A DNA stretch of 10,058 nt. Source: Armatimonadota bacterium. Lineage in GTDB: Bacteria > Armatimonadota > Fimbriimonadia > Fimbriimonadales > Fimbriimonadaceae. The DNA is taken from the NCBI GenBank assembly GCA_003516955.1, contig DPBN01000334.1, positions 1 to 10,058 of the forward strand. Reading direction: 5' to 3'. The notes under the pieces are model-generated. The model ran no database searches and was not told the origin of the DNA. It saw nothing but the letters and a program-made list of their open reading frames with translations. Of this stretch, positions 1 through 5,874 are shown in pieces. The position numbers and the translations under genes were made by a program. Within the stretch, counting starts at the first letter, position 1. Every line of letters starts with the position of its first letter.

Positions 1-1
1 G

Positions 2-481
2 GCTCTGCCCGAGGCCCGCGGGCCGGAGGCGCTGGTGTGGGGCAGGCCCGACGCCCCGTCGGCCATGGTCGCGTTCCTCGACTTCCGCTGCTGGGCCTGC
101 CAGCTTCTGTTGCGCCAAGCCGAGAAGCCGGTCCGGGCGGGCCTGCTGCGGCTGGCGGTGCTGCACGCTCCCCTGCACGCCGACTCGGAGCTGGCGGAGG
201 TGGCGCACGCCGTCGCGCTCGAGGGTCGCTTCGACCGGCTGGTGGCGGAATTGGAGGAAGCCGGCAAGCCGGGCCGGAGCCCTTGGGAGTGGGCGGAGGC
301 GCGCTGGCCGGGAATCCGAGGGCGCCGCGGGGCCGCAGTCTCCCGCATCGTCGCCCGCCAGGCGGACTTGGCGCGTCGGCTCAACGTTGTGCAGACGCCG
401 ACCGTGTTCGCCTTGGGCCCGGACGGGCGGTTCCGGCGGCGCCCTTGGCTCGAGTGCCTGCCGGCGCGCCGGCGTCCCTAA
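2..481 (+). CDS. VKOR-thioredoxin fusion protein, 3' part (DsbA-like domain only)
   Basis: The frame is open from the left window edge to a TAA at 479-481, giving 159 visible residues, so this is the C-terminal part of a longer gene. The visible part is a DsbA/thioredoxin-like domain: a beta strand leads into the redox motif CWAC (visible residues 30-33), and QTPTVF near the end supplies the cis-proline loop. Identity with the gene at 2180-3217 shows what is missing. The segment starting ALPEA-x-GP and ending VWG matches residues 195-207 of that protein, just after its membrane part. The two also share the ARRL/AKRL...TPTV end and similar length. By this comparison the missing N-terminus is probably a VKOR domain with four or five membrane segments. 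Expected role: periplasmic thiol oxidase whose Trx domain passes disulfides to exported proteins. It could also be a stand-alone membrane-anchored thioredoxin; the off-window sequence decides. Confidence 0.82.
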   Translation, partial: ALPEARGPEALVWGRPDAPSAMVAFLDFRCWACQLLLRQAEKPVRAGLLRLAVLHAPLHADSELAEVAHAVALEGRFDRLVAELEEAGKPGRSPWEWAEARWPGIRGRRGAAVSRIVARQADLARRLNVVQTPTVFALGPDGRFRRRPWLECLPARRRP

Positions 482-490
482 GTCCCCGGA

Positions 491-523
491 CCTCGCAAGA
501 CCCTCGAAGGCAGTGTGCGAGGG
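491..523 (+). repeat. Two mutually exclusive short hairpins after the first VKOR-Trx gene
   Basis: CCTCGCA (491-497) is the exact reverse complement of TGCGAGG (516-522), a 7-bp stem with an 18-nt loop. CCCTCG (501-506) also pairs with CGAGGG (518-523), a 6-bp stem with an 11-nt loop. Both use the same right arm, so only one can form at a time. It lies 10 nt after the stop codon. There is no T run after it, so it is not a classical Rho-independent terminator. It may still end or slow transcription of the upstream gene, or it may be chance pairing in GC-rich DNA. Confidence 0.3.
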
Positions 524-564
524 GATTCGCAAGGTTTCCGCGCCTACTTCGGCATCTTCCGGCC

Positions 565-570
565 TATAAT
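565..570 (+). promoter_or_regulatory. Candidate -10 box (TATAAT) for the small-peptide/VKOR cluster
   Basis: A perfect TATAAT stands in a GC-rich spacer. It would start transcription near 577 and leave a leader of about 53 nt before the ATG at 630. I see no convincing TTGACA-like -35 at 15-19 nt upstream; the hexamer at 17 nt spacing is GCCTAC. The call rests on the -10 alone and on its position between the two VKOR-Trx genes. Confidence 0.4.
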
Positions 571-616
571 GGTAGCGAGGCAGGCTCGTCGGAGCCTTCG
601 CCTCGAAACAAACTTC

Positions 617-626
617 AGGAGAAGGA
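617..626 (+). promoter_or_regulatory. Strong ribosome binding site of the 46-residue peptide gene
   Basis: AGGAGAAGGA lies directly upstream of the ATG at 630, with AGGAG ending 8 nt before the start. It is among the clearest Shine-Dalgarno sequences in the window. It is a main reason for accepting the very short reading frame that follows. Confidence 0.7.
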
Positions 627-629
627 CCT

Positions 630-770
630 ATGAGAAAGCCTCTGCTGGCTTTGTTGCTGGCCTTGATCTCCGTGGCGGGGCTGACGCTGATGGCGCTCGG
701 CCCGACGCTCGAGGCTCAGGACGCCGACTCGGACCAGGTCCCTCCGGGTTGCGAGGGGGCGCTGGAGTGA
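630..770 (+). CDS. Small exported peptide, 46 residues, unknown function
   Basis: ATG at 630 follows a strong Shine-Dalgarno; the frame stops at TGA 768-770. The product starts MRKP, followed by a leucine/alanine-rich hydrophobic stretch (residues 4-24), then TLEA-QDAD: a signal peptide with a plausible signal peptidase I site after Ala29. The remaining 17 residues hold five Asp/Glu, no Lys or Arg, and one cysteine (Cys41, in PPGCEG). The gene overlaps the next frame by GTGA (767-770), so the two are probably translationally coupled. I recognise no family. The single Cys beside a VKOR-type oxidase suggests the peptide may form a mixed or intermolecular disulfide (inference). It could also be only a leader peptide for coupling. 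It is short enough to be missed by automatic annotation. Confidence 0.62.
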   Translation: MRKPLLALLLALISVAGLTLMALGPTLEAQDADSDQVPPGCEGALE

Positions 771-1124
771 CCCCCCCGGTTTAGGACCTTCGCCCTCTCG
801 CTGACCTTCGTTGCTGCCGTTCTCGGCGGCGCGCAGACCGTCTACGACTCCTACAGCGAGCCGATGGATCGGGACTTCGTCCCTCCCAACGGTACGTGCG
901 GCGGCAGCGGCCTGCGGCTGATGACCTACTGGAGCCCCCCTCGGGAGACCTACTGCGGGTTCGTCGCCTACCGGGATTCGCGCTGCCGAGAGTGGCAGGT
1001 GACGCTGTACCGCAGGCAGATCGAGTTCGAGAACCCGTACTGCAAAGGCTGCAAAAATCGCCGACACGGGGTTCGTTCCGTTCGGCTCGTGCAAGATGGC
1101 CGAGGGCTTCTGAGGCCGGTCTGA
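767..1124 (+). pseudogene. Small Cys-containing exported protein, frameshifted at a C7 run
   Basis: A GTG at 767 overlaps the previous stop as GTGA and has GAGGGGG 7 nt upstream, but its frame ends at TAG 782-784 after only five codons. Removing one C from the seven-C run at 771-777 joins this start to a long frame ending at TGA 1122-1124. That restores a 118-residue protein beginning MTPRFRTF, with a textbook signal peptide ending GGAQ. In the present sequence the long frame has no ATG, GTG or TTG between the in-frame stop at 768-770 and ATG 864, which lies past the signal peptide. The predicted mature protein has five cysteines, including a CKGC motif near the end, and many Arg and Tyr. I know no homologue. 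The C7 may be a sequencing error, a recent mutation, or a slippage switch. If ATG 864 is used instead, the product is an 86-residue protein without an export signal. Confidence 0.6.
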
Positions 1125-1129
1125 CCAGC

Positions 1130-1156
1130 GCCCGCCCCGCCAGCCCTGGGGCGGGC
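1130..1156 (+). repeat. 9-bp perfect GC hairpin between the small exported protein and the next gene
   Basis: GCCCGCCCC (1130-1138) and GGGGCGGGC (1148-1156) are exact reverse complements around a 9-nt loop. The stem begins 6 nt after the TGA at 1122-1124 and ends 16 nt before the ATG at 1173. No T run follows, so full termination is unlikely. In mRNA the stem would be very stable and could protect the upstream message, cause partial termination, or limit ribosome access to the next start. Confidence 0.5.
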
Positions 1157-1172
1157 CGCAGCACTCGCGAAG

Positions 1173-2183
1173 ATGAGAACCTTCTGGATCATCGCCGCCG
1201 CTCTCGCCGCCACCGCCGCCTGCGCGCAGGGCTGGAGCGCCAGAGATCGGCGGCTGGAGCGGCTCGGCATCCAGTATCGCAGCCAGATGGACCTCCCAGA
1301 CCTCCAAACCTGGACCGAGGGCGACCTGCGCTGGGACGGCCGGGAGCGCTACGCTTGGCGAACCCTGTCTCGAACGCGCAAGCTGGACGGCAACGCTCGC
1401 TGGGGCCAGCCCACGTCAACCCTCTTCGTCCGGCTCGGCGGCACCTACCTGCGCGAATCCGCCGCAACCGGAGAAGACGGGAAGGTCCGACGCGTGGTGG
1501 AGATCCAGAACCGGCCGTTCGAGTCTCAGACCTCGAGGGCTTGGGACGTCGGCCTCCGACCGGGGCCGTGCCTCCCGCTCGCAGGCGGCCTGTCGTTCGT
1601 GAACGGAGCTTGGACCCAGACGGCGCCGGGGCGCTACGCGACGCAGAGCGCCCGCCCGCGGTACGAAGTCGCTCTCGCCGAGGACGGCCTCCCATCGGAG
1701 GTCCGGCGGGTGTTCAGCCTCGGCCGTTCGGCGGTGTGGACGTACGAGGGCAGAGTCTCCTCCGGCAACCTCAGCCTTCCCAAGGTCGCCACGATGCGAA
1801 CGGAGGGAGGCTCGCTGAAGATGGTCGAGCGGTACGAGTTCCTGTCGGTCACCGACCGGCCCGCGCCGATCACGGCGGAGGAGGCGCCTTGGCGGGAGGA
1901 TGGGGTGCTGGTGGTCGACCGCCGCGTGAGTCCCCCCGCGCTGTTTCAGGAGGGCGAGATCCCCAAGCTGAGAGCCAAGGACCCGACGCTCGACTTGGCC
2001 AAATTGCTGGACGAGGCGAAGCGCCGATCGAAGGCGTACTTCCGGCGCAAGGGCGGCCACGTGGAGCACGGAAGGGCGTGGACGTGGAGGTGGCCGGGCG
2101 CGGGGACGGCCGTGACGGTGGCGGGCCTGGGTCTGTTCGCCACAGGGTTCGTGCTGATCCGCAGGCTGCGACGCGAGCCGTGA
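1173..2183 (+). CDS. Exported protein with C-terminal membrane anchor, unknown function
   Basis: This gene encodes 336 residues. The N-terminus MRTFWIIAAALAATAACAQG is a signal peptide with a likely cut near residues 18-19; a cysteine at 17 lacks a proper lipobox, so lipidation is doubtful. Residues about 20-300 are soluble, with alternating polar/hydrophobic strands and phrases such as LPSEVRR and VWTYEG that weakly recall LolA-like beta folds (inference). A charged stretch about 265-300 is probably helical. Residues about 309-329 form one membrane helix, followed by the basic end RRLRREP, so most of the protein should face the periplasm. The only cysteine after the signal peptide is Cys133. 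The ATG at 1173 has no strong Shine-Dalgarno. The stop overlaps the VKOR-Trx start as GTGA (2180-2183), which argues for coupled synthesis. Confidence 0.72.
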   Translation: MRTFWIIAAALAATAACAQGWSARDRRLERLGIQYRSQMDLPDLQTWTEGDLRWDGRERYAWRTLSRTRKLDGNARWGQPTSTLFVRLGGTYLRESAATGEDGKVRRVVEIQNRPFESQTSRAWDVGLRPGPCLPLAGGLSFVNGAWTQTAPGRYATQSARPRYEVALAEDGLPSEVRRVFSLGRSAVWTYEGRVSSGNLSLPKVATMRTEGGSLKMVERYEFLSVTDRPAPITAEEAPWREDGVLVVDRRVSPPALFQEGEIPKLRAKDPTLDLAKLLDEAKRRSKAYFRRKGGHVEHGRAWTWRWPGAGTAVTVAGLGLFATGFVLIRRLRREP

Positions 2184-3217
2184 GTCGAGCCGGCTGCGCC
2201 CCGATCTGGCCCGCCCTGACCGAGGCCGCTTGGCTCGGCGCCTTGGTCTTCGCGGCGGTGTGGCTCGGCGCGATGGCGGCTTGGTGGAGCACCTTCGGAG
2301 GAGCCACCTGCTCCACAGACGGTTGCCATGTGGTGCAGGCCTCGCCACTCGCCCGCCCGCTCGGGGTTCCGCTGTCGGCTTGGGGGGCGGGCCTCAGCCT
2401 GGCGACCGTCCTGGCGGGGCTGTCGGCCCTGCGCCGCGGCGTCAGCCCGTTCCTGGACCCCTGGACCGCAGGCGGACAGGCCTTGGGGGTGCTGGGCGCG
2501 CTCGCGGCCACAAGCTACAGCCTCCTCGTGCTGAGGGCGGCCTGCGGGCACTGCCTGGTGGCGTCGACAACCCTGACCGGCGCCGGCTTGGTGTACGGTC
2601 TTGCCGCCCTCAGCGGCTCCCCCGCCTTCGAGCTGCGAGCGCGCCGGCCCGTGGCGCCGTTCGGCCTAGCGATCGCCCTCGCCTGCCTAGTGGCGTCCGC
2701 CCACTGGCTGGCGGCCCTGCGCCTCTCGTTCCAAGTGGACCGGGCGGTAGAGGCGCTCGCGCTGCCCGAGGCCCTCGGCCCGGACGGCGTCGTGTGGGGG
2801 TCGGCCCGCGCACCCAGCCAGGTGTTGGCGTTCATCGATCCGCTGTGCGAGGTCTGCATCGGCTTTCTGGAGTCGCAGGAACCCCTCATCCGCTGCGGAA
2901 GGCTTCGGATGCGCATCCTGGCGGCGTCCGTGCACGGGACGTCGGACGCCGGGGCACTGATGGTGTGCGCCCACCGATCGGGAAGATTCACGGAGTTCGT
3001 GCGGGATTTGGCCGAGGCGCTCCGCACCGAGGGCGACGTCCGGCCTTGGATCGTTCGGCGCGCGAGGGAAACCGACCCCGCCGAGCTGGAGCGCGCCCGC
3101 CGGATCGCCCGCCGGCAGGAGGAGCTCGCCAAGCGGCTGGGCATCGTGGAAACCCCGACCGTCTATCTGCTCAGCGACAACGGCCGGCCCCGCCGAATCC
3201 CGAACACGCTGCCCTAG
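2180..3217 (+). CDS. VKOR-thioredoxin fusion thiol oxidoreductase
   Basis: This gene encodes 345 residues, starting at a GTG that overlaps the previous stop (GTGA). Residues 1-185 are a VKOR domain. Loop cysteines Cys44 and Cys49 (CSTDGC) are followed by a PLGVPLSAWG stretch typical of the family, and the quinone-side CxxC is Cys122-GH-Cys125. Hydrophobic segments lie near 15-37, 62-83, 98-119, 124-144 and 158-182. Residues about 190-345 are a DsbA/thioredoxin-like domain with Cys223-EV-Cys226 and a cis-proline at Pro326 (ETPTVY). In known VKOR homologues, electrons from substrate cysteines pass through the Trx domain and the loop pair to the CxxC and a membrane quinone, so it makes disulfides in exported proteins. 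Its Trx domain is paralogous to the one at 2-481. It closes a run of three exported-protein genes. All redox cysteines are present, so it is probably active. Confidence 0.9.
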   Translation: MSRAGCAPIWPALTEAAWLGALVFAAVWLGAMAAWWSTFGGATCSTDGCHVVQASPLARPLGVPLSAWGAGLSLATVLAGLSALRRGVSPFLDPWTAGGQALGVLGALAATSYSLLVLRAACGHCLVASTTLTGAGLVYGLAALSGSPAFELRARRPVAPFGLAIALACLVASAHWLAALRLSFQVDRAVEALALPEALGPDGVVWGSARAPSQVLAFIDPLCEVCIGFLESQEPLIRCGRLRMRILAASVHGTSDAGALMVCAHRSGRFTEFVRDLAEALRTEGDVRPWIVRRARETDPAELERARRIARRQEELAKRLGIVETPTVYLLSDNGRPRRIPNTLP

Positions 3218-3234
3218 GGCTCTGCGATGGGAGC

Positions 3235-3311
<77 letters not shown>

Positions 3312-3323
3312 TCAGCGACGGAC

Positions 3324-3352
3324 ATTCTACCCGGTCCGGGGCCGGACTTCAA
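3324..3352 (-). promoter_or_regulatory. Sigma70-type promoter of tRNA-Ile
   Basis: On the minus strand TTGAAG (3347-3352) and TAGAAT (3324-3329) are separated by exactly 17 nt. They match the TTGACA and TATAAT consensus at 4/6 and 5/6 positions. Transcription would begin near 3316-3318, about 6 nt before the mature tRNA 5' end at 3311. It is the best-formed promoter in the window. Confidence 0.68.
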
Positions 3353-3367
3353 CCCGCCCGGCCCCGG
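3336..3367 (-). terminator. 10-bp GC hairpin after the dehydrogenase gene, terminator-like
   Basis: CCGGGGCCGG (3336-3345) and CCGGCCCCGG (3358-3367) are exact reverse complements around a 12-nt loop. On the minus strand the stem starts 13 nt after the dehydrogenase stop codon. No T run follows; the next bases on that strand are ACCGGGTAGAATG. It may end or protect the dehydrogenase mRNA 3' end without being a canonical intrinsic terminator. Its loop contains the -35 hexamer of the tRNA promoter. Confidence 0.5.
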
Positions 3368-3380
3368 TGTGGCGCCACGC

Positions 3381-4307
3381 CTAAACTCCGACCTGCTCGA
3401 TCACCTTCTTCAGCGACTCGGCCGACATCTGCAGGCCTTCCTGCTCGATGAAGTTGGTGACCGGCTCCAGCACGCGGATCACGCCCCGGCGGCCGATCTT
3501 GGTCGGCATCGAGAGGCACACGTCCTCGATGCCCAGCGTGCCGTTCTGATAGGTGGAAATCGGCAGGATCGTCCCGCGGTCCAGGAACAGCGCGTGCACG
3601 ACGGCCATGATGGACACGCCGACCGCCCGGCCCGCGCCGCCCTTCAGACGGATCACCTCGGCACCGGCCTTCTTGGTCTGCTCGAAGATCTCGTGCGCCT
3701 GGTCCTGCGAGAACCCTGGGATGCTGCTGAGCGGCACGCCGCTGATCGTAGCCGAGGACCAGATCGGCACCATCGAGTCGCCGTGCTCGCCGAGGATCAG
3801 CGCGTGCACGTGCTGCGCGCCCACGTTGAAGTGCGCACCCAGCAGAGACCGGAACCGGCAGGTGTCCAGCACCGTTCCGAGGCCGAACACCTGGTTCGGC
3901 GGCAGGATCTCCGACTTGACCGCCAAGTACGTGAGGATGTCCACCGGGTTCGAGACGACCAGGATCGTCGTGTCCGGCTTCAGCTCGCACTCCTTCAGCG
4001 AACCGAGGATGCTCTTGAAAAGGCCGACGTTGCGGTTGATGAGCTCCAGGCGGCTCTCGTCGGGCTTGCGTCGCAGGCCGGCCGTGATCACGACGCAGTC
4101 ACTGCCGTCGACCACCTCGTAGCCGCCGCTGAAGATCCGCGTGCCGTCCGTGAGCGCGGCGCCGTGGCGCAGGTCCAGCGCTTCGCCGTCGGCCATGTCG
4201 CGGTTCATGTCCACGATGGCGATGTCGCGGACCAGACCGCCCAACTGAAGCGCGTACGCGGCATCCGCCCCGACGCGACCGGCTCCGCCGATGATGCTGA
4301 CTTTCAT
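3381..4307 (-). CDS. Lactate/malate dehydrogenase family enzyme, probably malate-specific
   Basis: This gene encodes 308 residues, the normal length for the LDH/MDH family. The chosen ATG puts the NAD-binding strand MKVSIIGGAGRVG at the very start; AGGAG lies 13 nt upstream. GGAGRVG (7-13) is the dinucleotide-binding loop and Asp33 points to NAD rather than NADP. Catalytic residues are present: Asp148 and Arg151 (LDTCRFR) and His175 (GEHGDS). At the substrate-specificity position, where lactate dehydrogenases have Gln102, this protein has Arg80, as in malate dehydrogenases. The surrounding DESR and GEHGDS instead look like LDH. I favour NAD-dependent malate/oxaloacetate interconversion in the cytoplasm; lactate activity is not excluded. 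The gene begins 34 bp after the sulfatase stop and is probably transcribed with it, though there is no obvious functional link. Confidence 0.88.
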   Translation of the reverse strand: MKVSIIGGAGRVGADAAYALQLGGLVRDIAIVDMNRDMADGEALDLRHGAALTDGTRIFSGGYEVVDGSDCVVITAGLRRKPDESRLELINRNVGLFKSILGSLKECELKPDTTILVVSNPVDILTYLAVKSEILPPNQVFGLGTVLDTCRFRSLLGAHFNVGAQHVHALILGEHGDSMVPIWSSATISGVPLSSIPGFSQDQAHEIFEQTKKAGAEVIRLKGGAGRAVGVSIMAVVHALFLDRGTILPISTYQNGTLGIEDVCLSMPTKIGRRGVIRVLEPVTNFIEQEGLQMSAESLKKVIEQVGV

Positions 4308-4341
4308 GGTCTTGGGTCGTCTCCTGAAGGATCCGATCGGA

Positions 4342-5832
4342 TTATGGCACCTCGTTCGGGAAGCCGGCTGACCTCGCCCGGGCCAGGAGCTCCTCGGCGA
4401 AGCGCGAGCGGCCCGTCTCGCGCAACCGGCGCACATAACCCGCGAACTCCTTGGTCCCATACCGAGCGTGGTGCGGGCCGCCCTCGCGCAGAACGACCTG
4501 CAAGGGGTCCACGGAGCGCGGAGAGCGGGCCATGGCCTCGGAGTGCCAGCGATCCAACAGCGCCAGCCCCCGGCCGACCACCTCCGGCATCCGGTCCGCC
4601 AGATTCTCCTGCTCGTGGGGGTCGTTCTGAAGGTCGAACAGCATCAGCTCTGGGTAGTTCTTGAACCCGCTGTGGTACGTGCGCGCGAGCAGCCACCGGT
4701 CCCACCGCACCGAGCGCTGGCAGGCCCACGCGCAGTTCGAGAGCACCAGGAAGTCGCGCCCCGACGACCGACCCTCGCGCACTTCAGCGGCGAACGAGCG
4801 CGCGTCCCATCCGGGCGACGGCTCGCCGCCGACCAGCTCCAGGATCGTGGCGAACACGTCGAACTGGTAGTACAGGCTCCTGTCCACGCGCGGGCCCCCG
4901 CCCATCGATCGGGGGAACCGCACCACCATCGGCACTCGGTTGGTGATCGCGTCAGCCGTCTGGTGGTCCCCGTACACCGAGAGCTCTCCTTGGTTCTCGC
5001 CGTGGTCGCTACTGACGATGATCAGCGTGTCGTCCAGCACGCCGAGCTCTTCCAGCCTCGACAGGAGCAGGCCCAGGTGGTCGTCCGCGTAGCGGATGCC
5101 CGTGTCGTATCCGTCGATCCACCGTCGGAAGGACTCGAGCGAGTCGATCTGGTTGGGCATCCGGGGATAGCTTCGGGCGTAGTCGGGATTGAGGTACGCG
5201 CCTCCGGGCTCCTGGGCGCAGCCGGGGCCATAGGTGTCCCAGGTGCGGCGGCGCGCCTCCTCGGTCATCCACGCCGGCGGCGGCTCATCCCGGAACGGGT
5301 TGCCGTACTTCTCGGGCGCTCGGTACGGGGTGTGGGGATCCCAGACGTTCACATGCAGGAACCAGCCGTCCTCCTTCCCCCTCCGGTCGAGCCAGTTCAG
5401 CGCGAGGGGCACCACCTCGTCGGCCCGCTCCATGCCGCCCTTGCCGGGGTTCGTCCACTCGCAGAACCCGTTCAGGAACCAGTAGGCGGTGTGGCGCTCG
5501 GGAAAGGGACTGAACGACACCGGGTGGAAGCCGGCCTGCCGGAACCGAACCATCAGGTGGTCGCCCCAGCATCGGAAGCCGCGCTGTTCCGGCTCCACCC
5601 AGGGATCCGCGCAAGCGCCGCCGTGGTTCACAACCCCGTTGCGGATGCCGAATCGGCCGGTGAGGAGCGCCGCCCTCGAAGGCAAGCAAGGCGAATCCGG
5701 AACGTAGCACTGGTCGAACCTCACGCCCTCGGCGGCTAGGCGGTCGATGTTCGGCGAGGTGTCGCGGTGGTAGCCGTAGCAGCCCAGGTGGTCGGGCCGC
5801 AGCGTGTCGATGTCGTAGTACAGGATCCGCAT
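4342..5832 (-). CDS. Sulfatase, Cys-type formylglycine enzyme
   Basis: This gene encodes 496 residues. CLPSRAALLTG (Cys49-Gly59) is the sulfatase signature CxPSRxxxxTG; Cys49 is the residue converted to formylglycine by a separate maturase not encoded here. The N-terminal DIDTLRPDHLGCYG contributes metal-binding aspartates, and SSDHGE (Asp276, His277) gives the second metal site. WDPHTPY (164-170) is another conserved active-site stretch. FDLQNDPHEQENLAD (399-413) is the usual C-terminal subdomain motif. Function: hydrolysis of a sulfate ester, substrate unknown. The protein begins directly with the first beta strand and has no signal peptide, unlike many secreted bacterial sulfatases, so it appears cytoplasmic. 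Start ATG 5832 has only a weak purine-rich site before it. The gene follows the kinase-like gene by 42 bp on the same strand. Some family members are phosphohydrolases or phosphoethanolamine transferases, but the Cys motif favours a true sulfatase. Confidence 0.9.
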   Translation of the reverse strand: MRILYYDIDTLRPDHLGCYGYHRDTSPNIDRLAAEGVRFDQCYVPDSPCLPSRAALLTGRFGIRNGVVNHGGACADPWVEPEQRGFRCWGDHLMVRFRQAGFHPVSFSPFPERHTAYWFLNGFCEWTNPGKGGMERADEVVPLALNWLDRRGKEDGWFLHVNVWDPHTPYRAPEKYGNPFRDEPPPAWMTEEARRRTWDTYGPGCAQEPGGAYLNPDYARSYPRMPNQIDSLESFRRWIDGYDTGIRYADDHLGLLLSRLEELGVLDDTLIIVSSDHGENQGELSVYGDHQTADAITNRVPMVVRFPRSMGGGPRVDRSLYYQFDVFATILELVGGEPSPGWDARSFAAEVREGRSSGRDFLVLSNCAWACQRSVRWDRWLLARTYHSGFKNYPELMLFDLQNDPHEQENLADRMPEVVGRGLALLDRWHSEAMARSPRSVDPLQVVLREGGPHHARYGTKEFAGYVRRLRETGRSRFAEELLARARSAGFPNEVP

Positions 5833-5874
5833 CCCACACCACGGATTCGCTCCGAGACCCGCGCGCTCCTGCCG

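Noticed and set aside
768..770. TGA as selenocysteine or read-through codon joining the 46-residue peptide to the next protein, since both are in the same frame
   Set aside because: The joined product would have two signal peptides in a row, and I see no SECIS-like stem next to the TGA. A separate start at GTG 767 with a one-base C-run error explains the layout better.
896..3217. A single long open frame of 773 codons ending with the VKOR-Trx gene
   Set aside because: Before 2180 this frame runs out of phase with the exported-protein gene at 1173-2183 and encodes an Arg/Pro/Gly-rich low-complexity translation typical of a shadow frame in GC-rich DNA. The GTG at 2180 with its GTGA overlap fits the VKOR domain start.
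4308..4460. Longer dehydrogenase start
   Set aside because: It would overlap the sulfatase end and place 51 unmatched residues before the NAD-binding strand, which in this family starts at or near residue 1.
4468..5739. Long plus-strand open frame of 423 codons inside the sulfatase gene
   Set aside because: It is the antisense image of a sulfatase with intact motifs; its His/Arg/Val-rich translation is the usual product of the reverse strand of GC-rich genes.
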